Source: Protonemura montana
Lineage: Eukaryota > Arthropoda > Insecta > Plecoptera > Nemouridae
Direction: 5' to 3'
Assembly (NCBI GenBank): GCA_947568835.1
Contig: OX387603.1
Coordinates: forward strand, 808,501-872,500
Length of the DNA stretch: 64,000 bases
Shown here: one piece after another, positions 11,601-26,600 of the stretch
Position numbering within the stretch: position 1 is the first letter of the stretch
How the letters are laid out: each line of letters starts with the position of its first letter
Translations under genes and position numbers: made by a program
Notes under the pieces: generated by a model
What the model was told of the DNA's origin: nothing
What the model saw: the letters and a program-made list of their open reading frames with translations, nothing else
Databases searched by the model: none

Positions 11601-14600
11601 ACTTCAAGACTTCAGGAATCCAAGACTTCAGTAATTCAAAACTTCAGGACTTCAGGAATATCTGGACTTCAGGACTTTAGGACATCGGGACTTCAGGAAT
11701 TTATTAATTTTAGGACTTCAGGACTTGAGGTTTTAAGGAATAACTAGACTTCTGGCCTCTAGGACTACAGGACTCCAGGAATTCAGAGCGTCAGGACTTC
11801 AGGAATATCTGGACTTTAGGACTTCAAGACTTCAGGACTCCAAGACTTTAGGACTTCAGGACTCTAAGACTTCAGGACTTCAGGACTCCAGGACTTCAGG
11901 ACTTCAAGACTTTAGGACTTCAGGACTCCAAGACTTCAGGACTTCAGGACTCCAAGACTTCCGGACTTCAGGACTCTAAGACTTTAGAACTTCAGGAATC
12001 CAAGACTTCATGACTTCAGGACTTCAGGAATCCAAGACTTCAGGACTCCAAGACTTTCGGACTTCAGGACTCCAGAACTTCAGGACTTCAAGACTTTAGG
12101 ACGCCAAGACTTCAGGACTTCAGGAATCCAAGACTTCAGGAATCCAAGACTTCAGGACTTCAGGACTCCAATACTTCAGGACTCCAGGACTTCAAGACTT
12201 TAGGACTTCAAGACTCCAAGACTTCAGGACTCCAAGACTTCAGGACTTCAGGAATCCAAGACTTCACGACTTCAGGACATCAGGAATTCAAGACTTTAGG
12301 ACTTCAGGAATCCAAGACTTCAGGACTTCAGGAATCCAAGACTTCAAGACTTCAGGACTTCAGTACTTCAGGAATCCAAGACTTCAGGACTTCAGGACTC
12401 CAAGACTTCAGGACTCCAGGACTTCAGGACTTCAGGACTCCTACACTCTAGGACTTCAGGACTCCAGGACTTCAGGAATTTATGAATTATAGGACTTCAG
12501 GACTTGAGGTTTTCAGGAATATCTGGACTTCTGGCCTCTAGGACTTCAGGACTCCAGGAATTCAGAGCGTCAGGACTTCAGGAATATATGGACTTTAGGA
12601 CTCAAGAACTTCAGGACCCCAAGACTTCAAGACTTCAGGACTTCAGGACTTCAGGACTTCAGGACTTCAGGACTCCAAGACTTTAGGACTTCAGGACTCC
12701 AAGACTTCGGGACTTCAGGAATTCAAGACTTCAGGACTTCAGGACTCCAAGACTTCAGGACTCCAGGACTTCAAGACTTTAGGACTTCAGGACTCCAGGA
12801 CTTCAGGACTCCAAGACTTTAGGACTTCAGGACTCCAAGACTTCAGGACTCCAAGACTTCAGGACTTCAGGACTCCAAGACTTTAGGACTTCAGGAATCC
12901 AAGACTTCAGGAATCCAAGACTTCAGGACTTCAGGACTCCAATACTTCAGGACTCTAGGACTTCAAGACTTTAGGACTTCAAGACTCCAGGACTTCAGGA
13001 CTCCAAGACTTCAGGACTCCAAGACTTTAGGACTTCAGGAATCCAAGACTTCACGACTTTAGGACTTCAGGAATCCAAGACTTCAGGACTTCAGGAATCC
13101 AAGACTTCAGGACTTCAGGACTTCAGGAATCCAAGACTTCAGGACTTCAGGACTCCAAGACTTCAGGACTCCAGGACTTCAGGACTTCAGGACTCCTACA
13201 CTCTAGGACTTCAGGACTCCAGGACTTCAGGAATTTATGAATTATAGGACTTCAGGACTTGAGGTTTTCAGGAATATCTGGACTTCTGGCCTCTAGGACT
13301 TCAGGACTCCAGGAATTCAGAGCGTCAAGACTTCAGGAATATCTGGACTTTAGGACTCAAGAACTTTAGGACCCCAAGACTCCAAGACTTCAGGACTTCA
13401 GGACTCCAGGACTTCAGGACTTCAGGACTTCAAGACTTTAGGACTTCAGGACTCCAAGACTTTAGGACTTCAGGACTCCAAGACTTCCGGACTTCAGGAC
13501 TTCAGGACTCCAAGACTTTAGGACTTCAGGAATCCAAGACTTCATGACTTCAGGACTTCAGGAATCCAAGACTTCAGGACTCCAAGACTTTCGGACTTCA
13601 GGACTCCAGAACTTCAGGACTTTAAGACTTAAGGACGCCAAGACTTCAGGACTTCAGGAATCCAAGACTTCAGGAATCCAAGACTTCAGGACTTCAGGAC
13701 TCCAATACTTCAGGACTCCAGGACTTCAAGACTTTAGGACTTCAAGACTCCAAGACTTCAGGACTCCAAGACTTCAGGACTTCAGGACTCCAAGACTTCA
13801 GGACTCCAAGACTTTAGGACTTCAGGTATCCAAGACTTCACGACTTCAGGACTTCAGGAATTCAAGACTTTAGGACTTCAGGAATCCAAGACTTCAGGAC
13901 TTCAGGAATCCAAGACTTCAGGACTTCAGTACTTCAGGAATCCAAGACTTCAGGACTTCAGGACTCCAAGACTTCAGGACTCCAGGACTTCAGGACTTCA
14001 GGACTCCTACACTCTAGGACTTCAGGACTCCAGGACTTCAGGAATTTATGAATTATAGGACTTCAGGACTTGAGGTTTTCAGGAATATCTGGACTTCTGG
14101 CCTCTAGGACTTCAGGACTCCAGGAATTCAGAGCGTCAGGACTTCAGGAATATATGGACTTTAGGACTCAAGAACTTCAGGACCCCAAGACTTCAAGACT
14201 TCAGGACTTCAGGACTTCAGGACTTCAGGACTTCAGGACTTCAAGACTTCAAGACTTTAGGACTTCAGGACTCCAAGACTTCAGGACTTCAGGAATCCAA
14301 GACTTCAGGACTTCAGGACTCCAAGACTTCAGGACTCCAGGACTTCAAGACTTTTGGACTTCAGGACTCCAGGACTTCAGGACTCCAAGACTTTAGGACT
14401 TCAGGACTCCAAGACTTTAGGACTTCAGGAATCCAAGACTTCAGGAATCCAAGACTTCAGGACTTCAGGACTCCAATACTTCAGGACTCTAGGACTTCAA
14501 GACTTTAGGACTTCAAGACTCCAGGACTTCAGGACTCCAAGACTTCAGGACTCCAGGACTTCAAGACTTTAGGACTTCAGGACTCCAGGACTTCAGGACT

Positions 14601-17600
14601 CCAAGACTTTAGGACTTCAGGACTCCAAGACTTCAGGACTCCAAGACTTCAGGACTTCAGGACTCCAAGACTTTAGGACTTCAGGAATCCAAGACTTCAG
14701 GAATCCAAGACTTCAGGACTTCAGGACTCCAATACTTCAGGACTCTAGGACTTCAAGACTTTAGGACTTCAAGACTCCAGGACTTCAGGACTCCAAGACT
14801 TCAGGACTCCAAGACTTTAGGACTTCAGGAATCCAAGACTTCACGACTTTAGGACTTCAGGAATCCAAGACTTCAGGACTTCAGGAATCCAAGACTTCAG
14901 GACTTCAGGAATCCAAGACTTCAGGACTTCAGGACTCCAAGACTTCAGGACTCCAGGACTTCAGGACTTCAGGACTCCTACACTCTAGGACTTCAGGACT
15001 CCAGGACTTCAGGAATTTATGAATTATAGGACTTCAGGACTTGAGGTTTTCAGGAATATCTGGACTTCTGGCCTCTAGGACTTCAGGACTCCAGGAATTC
15101 AGAGCGTCAAGACTTCAGGAATATCTGGACTTTAGGACTCAAGAACTTTAGGACCCCAAGACTCCAAGACTTCAGGACTTCAGGACTCCAGGACTTCAGG
15201 ACTTCAGGACTTCAAGACTTTAGGACTTCAGGACTCCAAGACTTTAGGACTTCAGGACTCCAAGACTTCCGGACTTCAGGACTTCAGGACTCCAAGACTT
15301 TAGGACTTCAGGAATCCAAGACTTCATGACTTCAGGACTTCAGGAATCCAAGACTTCAGGACTCCAAGACTTTCGGACTTCAGGACTCCAGAACTTCAGG
15401 ACTTTAAGACTTAAGGACGCCAAGACTTCAGGACTTCAGGAATCCAAGACTTCAGGAATCCAAGACTTCAGGACTTCAGGACTCCAATACTTCAGGACTC
15501 CAGGACTTCAAGACTTTAGGACTTCAAGACTCCAAGACTTCAGGACTCCAAGACTTCAGGACTTCAGGACTCCAAGACTTCAGGACTCCAAGACTTTAGG
15601 ACTTCAGGTATCCAAGACTTCACGACTTCAGGACTTCAGGAATTCAAGACTTTAGGACTTCAGGAATCCAAGACTTCAGGACTTCAGGAATCCAAGACTT
15701 CAGGACTTCAGTACTTCAGGAATCCAAGACTTCAGGACTTCAGGACTCCAAGACTTCAGGACTCCAGGACTTCAGGACTTCAGGACTCCTACACTCTAGG
15801 ACTTCAGGACTCCAGGACTTCAGGAATTTATGAATTATAGGACTTCAGGACTTGAGGTTTTCAGGAATATCTGGACTTCTGGCCTCTAGGACTTCAGGAC
15901 TCCAGGAATTCAGAGCGTCAAGACTTCAGGAATATCTGGACTTTAGGACTCAAGAACTTTAGGACCCCAAGACTCCAAGACTTCAGGACTTCAGGACTCC
16001 AGGACTTCAGGACTTCAGGACTTCAAGACTTTAGGACTTCAGGACTCCAAGACTTTAGGACTTCAGGACTCCAAGACTTCCGGACTTCAGGACTTCAGGA
16101 CTCCAAGACTTTAGGACTTCAGGAATCCAAGACTTCATGACTTCAGGACTTCAGGAATCCAAGACTTCAGGACTCCAAGACTTTCGGACTTCAGGACTCC
16201 AGAACTTCAGGACTTTAAGACTTAAGGACGCCAAGACTTCAGGACTTCAGGAATCCAAGACTTCAGGAATCCAAGACTTCAGGACTTCAGGACTCCAATA
16301 CTTCAGGACTCCAGGACTTCAAGACTTTAGGACTTCAAGACTCCAAGACTTCAGGACTCCAAGACTTCAGGACTTCAGGACTTCAGGACTCCAAGACTTT
16401 AGGACTTCAGGAATCCAAGACTTCAGGAATCCAAGACTTCAGGACTTCAGGACTCCAATACTTCAGGACTCTAGGACTCCAGCACTTCAGGACTCCAAGA
16501 CTTTAGGACTTCAGGACTCCAAGACTTCAGGACTCCAAGACTTCAGGACTTCAGGACTTCAGGACTCCAAGACTTTAGGACTTCAGGAATCCAAGACTTC
16601 AGGAATCCAAGACTTCAGGACTTCAGGACTCCAATACTTCAGGACTCTAGGACTTCAAGACTTTAGGACTTCAAGACTCCAGGACTTCAGGACTCCAAGA
16701 CTTCAGGAATCCAAGACTTCACGACTTTAGGACTTCAGGAATCCAAGACTTCAGGACTTCAGGAATCCAAGACTTCAGGACTTCAGGACTTCAGGAATCC
16801 AAGACTTCAGGACTTCAGGACTCCAAGACTCCAGGACTCCAGGACTTCAGGACTTCAGGACTCCTACACTCTAGGACTTCAGGACTCCAGGACTTCAGGA
16901 ATTTATGAATTATAGGACTTCAGGACTTGAGGTTTTCAGGAATATCTGGACTTCTGGCCTCTAGGACTTCAGGACTCCAGGAATTCAGAGCGTCAAGACT
17001 TCAGGAATATCTGGACTTTAGGACTCAAGAACTTCAGGACCCAAGGACTCCAAGACTTCAGGACTTCAGGACTCCAGGACTTCAGGACTTCAAGATTTAG
17101 GACTTCAGGACTCCAAGACTTTAGGACTTCAGGACTCCAAGACTTCCGGACTTCAGGACTTCAGGACTCCAAGACTTTAGGACTTCAGGAATCCAAGACT
17201 TCATGACTTCAGGACTTCAGGAATCCAAGACTTTAGGACTCCAAGACTTTCGGACTTCAGGACTCCAGAACTTCAGGACTTAAAGACTTTAGGACGCCAA
17301 GACTTCAGGACTTCAGGAATCCAAGACTTCAGGAATCCAAGACTTCAGGACTTCAGGACTCCAATACTTCAGGACTCCAGGACTTCAAGACTTTAGGACT
17401 TCAAGACTCCAAGACTTCAGGACTCCAAGAATTCAGGACTTCAGGACTCCAAGACTTCAGGACTCCAAGACTTTAGGACTTCAGGAATCCAAGACTTCAC
17501 GACTTCAGGACTTCAGGAATTCAAGACTTTAGGACTTCAGGAATCCAAGACTTCAGGACTTCAGGAATCCAAGACTTCAGGACTTCAGGACTTCAGTACT

Positions 17601-20600
17601 TCAGGAATCCAAGACTTCAGGACTTCAGGACTCCAAGACTTCAGGACTCCAGGACTTCAGGACTTCAGGACTCCTACACTCTAGGACTTCAGGACTCCAG
17701 GACTTCAGGAATTTATGAATTATAGGACTTCAGGACTTGAGGTTTTCAGGAATATCTGGACTTCTGGCCTCTAGGACTTCAGGACTCCAGGAATTCAGAG
17801 CGTCAGGACTTCAGGAATATATGGACTTTAGGACTCAAGAACTTCAGGACCCCAAGACTTCAAGACTTCAGGACTTCAGGACTTCAGGACTTCAAGACTT
17901 CAAGACTTCAAGACTTAAGAACTTCAGGACTCCAAGACTTCAGGACTTCAGGAATCCAAGACTTCAGGACTCCATGACTTCAAGACTTCAGGAATCCAAG
18001 ACTTCAGTAATTCAAAACTTCAGGACTTCAGGAATATCTGGACTTCAGGACTTTAGGACATCGGGACTTCAGGAATTTATTAATTTTAGGACTTCAGGAC
18101 TTGAGGTTTTAAGGAATAACTAGACTTCTGGCCTCTAGGACTACAGGACTCCAGGAATTCAGAGCGTCAGGACTTCAGGAATATCTGGACTTTAGGACTT
18201 CAAGACTTCAGGACTCCAAGACTTTAGGACTTCAGGACTCTAAGACTTCAGGACTTCAGGACTCCAGGACTTCAGGACTTCAAGACTTTAGGACTTCAGG
18301 ACTCCAAGACTTCAGGACTTCAGGACTCCAAGACTTCCGGACTTCAGGACTCTAAGACTTTAGGACTTCAGGAATCCAAGACTTCATGACTTCAGGACTT
18401 CAGGAATCCAAGACTTCAGGACTCCAAGACTTTCGGACTTCAGGACTCCAGAACTTCAGGACTTCAAGACTTTAGGACGCCAAGACTTCAGGACTTCAGG
18501 AATCCAAGACTTCAGGAATCCAAGACTTCAGGACTTCAGGACTCCAATACTTCAGGACTCCAGGACTTCAAGACTTTAGGACTTCAAGACTCCAAGACTT
18601 CAGGACTCCAAGACTTCAGGACTTCAGGAATCCAAGACTTCACGACTTCAGGACATCAGGAATTCAAGACTTTAGGACTTCAGGAATCCAAGACTTCAGG
18701 ACTTCAGGAATCCAAGACTTCAGGACTTCATGACTTCAGTACTTCAGGAATCCAAGACTTCAGGACTTCAGGACTCCAAGACTTCAGGACTCCAGGACTT
18801 CAGGACTCCTACACTCTAGGACTTCAGGACTCCAGGACTTCAGGAATTTATGAATTATAGGACTTCAGGACTTGAGGTTTTCAGGAATATCTGGACTTCT
18901 GGCCTCTAGGACTTCAGGACTCCAGGAATTCAGAGCGTCAGGACTTCAGGAATATATGGACTTTAGGACTCAAGAACTTCAGGACCCCAAGACTCCAAGA
19001 CTTCAGGACTTCAGGACTCCAGGACTTCAGGACTTCAGGACTTCAAGACTTTAGGACTTCAGGACTCCAAGACTTTAGGACTTCAGGACTCCAAGACTTC
19101 CGGACTTCAGGACTTCAGGACTCCAAGACTTTAGGACTTCAGGAATCCAAGACTTCATGACTTCAGGACTTCAGGAATCCAAGACTTCAGGACTCCAAGA
19201 CTTTCGGACTTCAGGACTCCAGAACTTCAGGACTTTAAGACTTAAGGACGCCAAGACTTCAGGACTTCAGGAATCCAAGACTTCAGGAATCCAAGACTTC
19301 AGGACTTCAGGACTCCAATACTTCAGGACTCCAGGACTTCAAGACTTTAGGACTTCAAGACTCCAAGACTTCAGGACTCCAAGACTTCAGGACTTCAGGA
19401 CTCCAAGACTTCAGGACTCCAAGACTTTAGGACTTCAGGTATCCAAGACTTCACGACTTCAGGACTTCAGGAATTCAAGACTTTAGGACTTCAGGAATCC
19501 AAGACTTCAGGACTTCAGGAATCCAAGACTTCAGGACTTCAGTACTTCAGGAATCCAAGACTTCAGGACTTCAGGACTCCAAGACTTCAGGACTCCAGGA
19601 CTTCAGGACTTCAGGACTCCTACACTCTAGGACTTCAGGACTCCAGGACTTCAGGAATTTATGAATTATAGGACTTCAGGACTTGAGGTTTTCAGGAATA
19701 TCTGGACTTCTGGCCTCTAGGACTTCAGGACTCCAGGAATTCAGAGCGTCAGGACTTCAGGAATATATGGACTTTAGGACTCAAGAACTTCAGGACCCCA
19801 AGACTTCAAGACTTCAGGACTTCAGGACTTCAGGACTTCAGGACTTCAGGACTTCAAGACTTCAAGACTTTAGGACTTCAGGACTCCAAGACTTCAGGAC
19901 TTCAGGAATCCAAGACTTCAGGACTTCAGGACTCCAAGACTTCAGGACTCCAGGACTTCAAGACTTTTGGACTTCAGGACTCCAGGACTTCAGGACTCCA
20001 AGACTTTAGGACTTCAGGACTCCAAGACTTTAGGACTTCAGGAATCCAAGACTTCAGGAATCCAAGACTTCAGGACTTCAGGACTCCAATACTTCAGGAC
20101 TCTAGGACTTCAAGACTTTAGGACTTCAAGACTCCAGGACTTCAGGACTCCAAGACTTCAGGACTCCAGGACTTCAAGACTTTAGGACTTCAGGACTCCA
20201 GGACTTCAGGACTCCAAGACTTTAGGACTTCAGGACTCCAAGACTTCAGGACTCCAAGACTTCAGGACTTCAGGACTCCAAGACTTTAGGACTTCAGGAA
20301 TCCAAGACTTCAGGAATCCAAGACTTCAGGACTTCAGGACTCCAATACTTCAGGACTCTAGGACTTCAAGACTTTAGGACTTCAAGACTCCAGGACTTCA
20401 GGACTCCAAGACTTCAGGACTCCAAGACTTTAGGACTTCAGGAATCCAAGACTTCACGACTTTAGGACTTCAGGAATCCAAGACTTCAGGACTTCAGGAA
20501 TCCAAGACTTCAGGACTTCAGGAATCCAAGACTTCAGGACTTCAGGACTCCAAGACTTCAGGACTCCAGGACTTCAGGACTTCAGGACTCCTACACTCTA

Positions 20601-23600
20601 GGACTTCAGGACTCCAGGACTTCAGGAATTTATGAATTATAGGACTTCAGGACTTGAGGTTTTCAGGAATATCTGGACTTCTGGCCTCTAGGACTTCAGG
20701 ACTCCAGGAATTCAGAGCGTCAAGACTTCAGGAATATCTGGACTTTAGGACTCAAGAACTTTAGGACCCCAAGACTCCAAGACTTCAGGACTTCAGGACT
20801 CCAGGACTTCAGGACTTCAGGACTTCAAGACTTTAGGACTTCAGGACTCCAAGACTTTAGGACTTCAGGACTCCAAGACTTCCGGACTTCAGGACTTCAG
20901 GACTCCAAGACTTTAGGACTTCAGGAATCCAAGACTTCATGACTTCAGGACTTCAGGAATCCAAGACTTCAGGACTCCAAGACTTTCGGACTTCAGGACT
21001 CCAGAACTTCAGGACTTTAAGACTTAAGGACGCCAAGACTTCAGGACTTCAGGAATCCAAGACTTCAGGAATCCAAGACTTCAGGACTTCAGGACTCCAA
21101 TACTTCAGGACTCCAGGACTTCAAGACTTTAGGACTTCAAGACTCCAAGACTTCAGGACTCCAAGACTTCAGGACTTCAGGACTCCAAGACTTCAGGACT
21201 CCAAGACTTTAGGACTTCAGGTATCCAAGACTTCACGACTTCAGGACTTCAGGAATTCAAGACTTTAGGACTTCAGGAATCCAAGACTTCAGGACTTCAG
21301 GAATCCAAGACTTCAGGACTTCAGTACTTCAGGAATCCAAGACTTCAGGACTTCAGGACTCCAAGACTTCAGGACTCCAGGACTTCAGGACTTCAGGACT
21401 CCTACACTCTAGGACTTCAGGACTCCAGGACTTCAGGAATTTATGAATTATAGGACTTCAGGACTTGAGGTTTTCAGGAATATCTGGACTTCTGGCCTCT
21501 AGGACTTCAGGACTCCAGGAATTCAGAGCGTCAAGACTTCAGGAATATCTGGACTTTAGGACTCAAGAACTTTAGGACCCCAAGACTCCAAGACTTCAGG
21601 ACTTCAGGACTCCAGGACTTCAGGACTTCAGGACTTCAAGACTTTAGGACTTCAGGACTCCAAGACTTTAGGACTTCAGGACTCCAAGACTTCCGGACTT
21701 CAGGACTTCAGGACTCCAAGACTTTAGGACTTCAGGAATCCAAGACTTCATGACTTCAGGACTTCAGGAATCCAAGACTTCAGGACTCCAAGACTTTCGG
21801 ACTTCAGGACTCCAGAACTTCAGGACTTTAAGACTTAAGGACGCCAAGACTTCAGGACTTCAGGAATCCAAGACTTCAGGAATCCAAGACTTCAGGACTT
21901 CAGGACTCCAATACTTCAGGACTCCAGGACTTCAAGACTTTAGGACTTCAAGACTCCAAGACTTCAGGACTCCAAGACTTCAGGACTTCAGGACTTCAGG
22001 ACTCCAAGACTTTAGGACTTCAGGAATCCAAGACTTCAGGAATCCAAGACTTCAGGACTTCAGGACTCCAATACTTCAGGACTCTAGGACTTCAAGACTT
22101 TAGGACTTCAGGACTCCAGCACTTCAGGACTCCAAGACTTTAGGACTTCAGGACTCCAAGACTTCAGGACTTCAGGACTTCAGGACTCCAAGACTTTAGG
22201 ACTTCAGGAATCCAAGACTTCAGGAATCCAAGACTTCAGGACTTCAGGACTCCAATACTTCAGGACTCTAGGACTTCAAGACTTTAGGACTTCAAGACTC
22301 CAGGACTTCAGGACTCCAAGACTTCAGGAATCCAAGACTTCACGACTTTAGGACTTCAGGAATCCAAGACTTCAGGACTTCAGGAATCCAAGACTTCAGG
22401 ACTTCAGGACTTCAGGAATCCAAGACTTCAGGACTTCAGGACTCCAAGACTCCAGGACTCCAGGACTTCAGGACTTCAGGACTCCTACACTCTAGGACTT
22501 CAGGACTCCAGGACTTCAGGAATTTATGAATTATAGGACTTCAGGACTTGAGGTTTTCAGGAATATCTGGACTTCTGGCCTCTAGGACTTCAGGACTCCA
22601 GGAATTCAGAGCGTCAAGACTTCAGGAATATCTGGACTTTAGGACTCAAGAACTTCAGGACCCAAGGACTCCAAGACTTCAGGACTTCAGGACTCCAGGA
22701 CTTCAGGACTTCAAGATTTAGGACTTCAGGACTCCAAGACTTTAGGACTTCAGGACTCCAAGACTTCCGGACTTCAGGACTTCAGGACTCCAAGACTTTA
22801 GGACTTCAGGAATCCAAGACTTCATGACTTCAGGACTTCAGGAATCCAAGACTTTAGGACTCCAAGACTTTCGGACTTCAGGACTCCAGAACTTCAGGAC
22901 TTAAAGACTTTAGGACGCCAAGACTTCAGGACTTCAGGAATCCAAGACTTCAGGAATCCAAGACTTCAGGACTTCAGGACTCCAATACTTCAGGACTCCA
23001 GGACTTCAAGACTTTAGGACTTCAAGACTCCAAGACTTCAGGACTCCAAGAATTCAGGACTTCAGGACTCCAAGACTTCAGGACTCCAAGACTTTAGGAC
23101 TTCAGGAATCCAAGACTTCACGACTTCAGGACTTCAGGAATTCAAGACTTTAGGACTTCAGGAATCCAAGACTTCAGGACTTCAGGAATCCAAGACTTCA
23201 GGACTTCAGGACTTCAGTACTTCAGGAATCCAAGACTTCAGGACTTCAGGACTCCAAGACTTCAGGACTCCAGGACTTCAGGACTTCAGGACTCCTACAC
23301 TCTAGGACTTCAGGACTCCAGGACTTCAGGAATTTATGAATTATAGGACTTCAGGACTTGAGGTTTTCAGGAATATCTGGACTTCTGGCCTCTAGGACTT
23401 CAGGACTCCAGGAATTCAGAGCGTCAGGACTTCAGGAATATATGGACTTTAGGACTCAAGAACTTCAGGACCCCAAGACTTCAAGACTTCAGGACTTCAG
23501 GACTTCAGGACTTCAAGACTTCAAGACTTCAAGACTTAAGAACTTCAGGACTCCAAGACTTCAGGACTTCAGGAATCCAAGACTTCAGGACTCCATGACT

Positions 23601-26600
23601 TCAAGACTTCAGGAATCCAAGACTTCAGTAATTCAAAACTTCAGGACTTCAGGAATATCTGGACTTCAGGACTTTAGGACATCGGGACTTCAGGAATTTA
23701 TTAATTTTAGGACTTCAGGACTTGAGGTTTTAAGGAATAACTAGACTTCTGGCCTCTAGGACTACAGGACTCCAGGAATTCAGAGCGTCAGGACTTCAGG
23801 AATATCTGGACTTTAGGACTTCAAGACTTCAGGACTCCAAGACTTTAGGACTTCAGGACTCTAAGACTTCAGGACTTCAGGACTCCAGGACTTCAGGACT
23901 TCAAGACTTTAGGACTTCAGGACTCCAAGACTTCAGGACTTCAGGACTCCAAGACTTCCGGACTTCAGGACTCTAAGACTTTAGGACTTCAGGAATCCAA
24001 GACTTCATGACTTCAGGACTTCAGGAATCCAAGACTTCAGGACTCCAAGACTTTCGGACTTCAGGACTCCAGAACTTCAGGACTTCAAGACTTTAGGACG
24101 CCAAGACTTCAGGACTTCAGGAATCCAAGACTTCAGGAATCCAAGACTTCAGGACTTCAGGACTCCAATACTTCAGGACTCCAGGACTTCAAGACTTTAG
24201 GACTTCAAGACTCCAAGACTTCAGGACTCCAAGACTTCAGGACTTCAGGAATCCAAGACTTCACGACTTCAGGACATCAGGAATTCAAGACTTTAGGACT
24301 TCAGGAATCCAAGACTTCAGGACTTCAGGAATCCAAGACTTCAGGACTTCATGACTTCAGTACTTCAGGAATCCAAGACTTCAGGACTTCAGGACTCCAA
24401 GACTTCAGGACTCCAGGACTTCAGGACTCCTACACTCTAGGACTTCAGGACTCCAGGACTTCAGGAATTTATGAATTATAGGACTTCAGGACTTGAGGTT
24501 TTCAGGAATATCTGGACTTCTGGCCTCTAGGACTTCAGGACTCCAGGAATTCAGAGCGTCAGGACTTCAGGAATATATGGACTTTAGGACTCAAGAACTT
24601 CAGGACCCCAAGACTCCAAGACTTCAGGACTTCAGGACTCCAGGACTTCAGGACTTCAGGACTTCAAGACTTTAGGACTTCAGGACTCCAAGACTTTAGG
24701 ACTTCAAGACTCCAAGACTTCCGGACATCAGGACTTCAGGACTCCAAGACTTTAGGACTTCAGGAATCCAAGACTTCAGGACTTCAGGACTTCAGGAATC
24801 CAAGACTTTAGGACTCCAAGACTTTCGGACTTCAGGACTCCAGAACTTCAGGACTTCAAGACTTTAGGACGCCAAGACTTCAGGACTTCAGGAATCCAAG
24901 ACTTCAGGAATCCAAGACTTCAGGACTTTAGGACTCCAATACTTCAGGACTCCAGGACTTCAAGACTTTAGGACTTCAAGACTCCAAGACTTCAGGACTC
25001 CAAGACTTCAGGACTTCAGGACTCCAAGACTTCAGGACTCCAAGACTTTAGGACTTCAGGAATCCAAGACTTCACGACTTCAGGACTTCAGGAATTCAAG
25101 ACTTTAGGACTTCAGGAATCCAAGACTTCAGGACTTCAGGACTTCAGTACTTCAGGAATCCAAGACTTCAGGACTTCAGGACTCCAAGACTTCAGGACTC
25201 CAGGACTTCAGGACTCCTACACTCTAGGACTTCAGGACTCCAGGACTTCAGGAATTTATGAATTATAGGACTTCAGGACTTGAGGTTTTCAGGAATATCT
25301 GGACTTCTGGCCTCTAGGACTTCAGGACTCCAGGAATTCAGAGCGTCAGGACTTCAGGAATATATGGACTTTAGGACTCAAGAACTTCAGGACCCCAAGA
25401 CTTCAAGACTTCAGGACTTCAGGACTTCAGGACTTCAGGACTTCAAGACTTCAAGACTTAAGAACTTCATGACTCCAAGACTTCAGGACTTCAGGAATCC
25501 AAGACTTCAGGACTCCATGACTTCAAGACTTCAGGAATCCAAGACTTCAGTAATTCAAAACTTCAGGACTTCAGGAATATCTGGACTTCAGGACTTTAGG
25601 ACATCGGGACTTCAGGAATTTATTAATTTTAGGACTTCAGGACTTGAGGTTTTAAGGAATAACTAGACTTCTGGCCTCTAGGACTACAGGACTCCAGGAA
25701 TTCAGAGCGTCAGGACTTCAGGAATATCTGGACTTTAGGACTTCAAGACTTCAGGACTCCAAGACTTTAGGACTTCAGGACTCTAAGACTTCAGGACTTC
25801 AGGACTCCAGGACTTCAGGACTTCAAGACTTTAGGACTTCAGGACTCCAAGACTTCAGGACTTCAGGACTCCAAGACTTCCGGACTTCAGGACTCTAAGA
25901 CTTTAGAACTTCAGGAATCCAAGACTTCATGACTTCAGGACTTCAGGAATCCAAGACTTCAGGACTCCAAGACTTTCGGACTTCAGGACTCCAGAACTTC
26001 AGGACTTCAAGACTTTAGGACGCCAAGACTTCAGGACTTCAGGAATCCAAGACTTCAGGAATCCAAGACTTCAGGACTTCAGGACTCCAATACTTCAGGA
26101 CTCCAGGACTTCAAGACTTTAGGACTTCAAGACTCCAAGACTTCAGGACTCCAAGACTTCAGGACTTCAGGAATCCAAGACTTCACGACTTCAGGACATC
26201 AGGAATTCAAGACTTTAGGACTTCAGGAATCCAAGACTTCAGGACTTCAGGAATCCAAGACTTCAAGACTTCAGGACTTCAGTACTTCAGGAATCCAAGA
26301 CTTCAGGACTTCAGGACTCCAAGACTTCAGGACTCCAGGACTTCAGGACTTCAGGACTCCTACACTCTAGGACTTCAGGACTCCAGGACTTCAGGAATTT
26401 ATGAATTATAGGACTTCAGGACTTGAGGTTTTCAGGAATATCTGGACTTCTGGCCTCTAGGACTTCAGGACTCCAGGAATTCAGAGCGTCAGGACTTCAG
26501 GAATATATGGACTTTAGGACTCAAGAACTTCAGGACCCCAAGACTTCAAGACTTCAGGACTTCAGGACTTCAGGACTTCAGGACTTCAGGACTCCAAGAC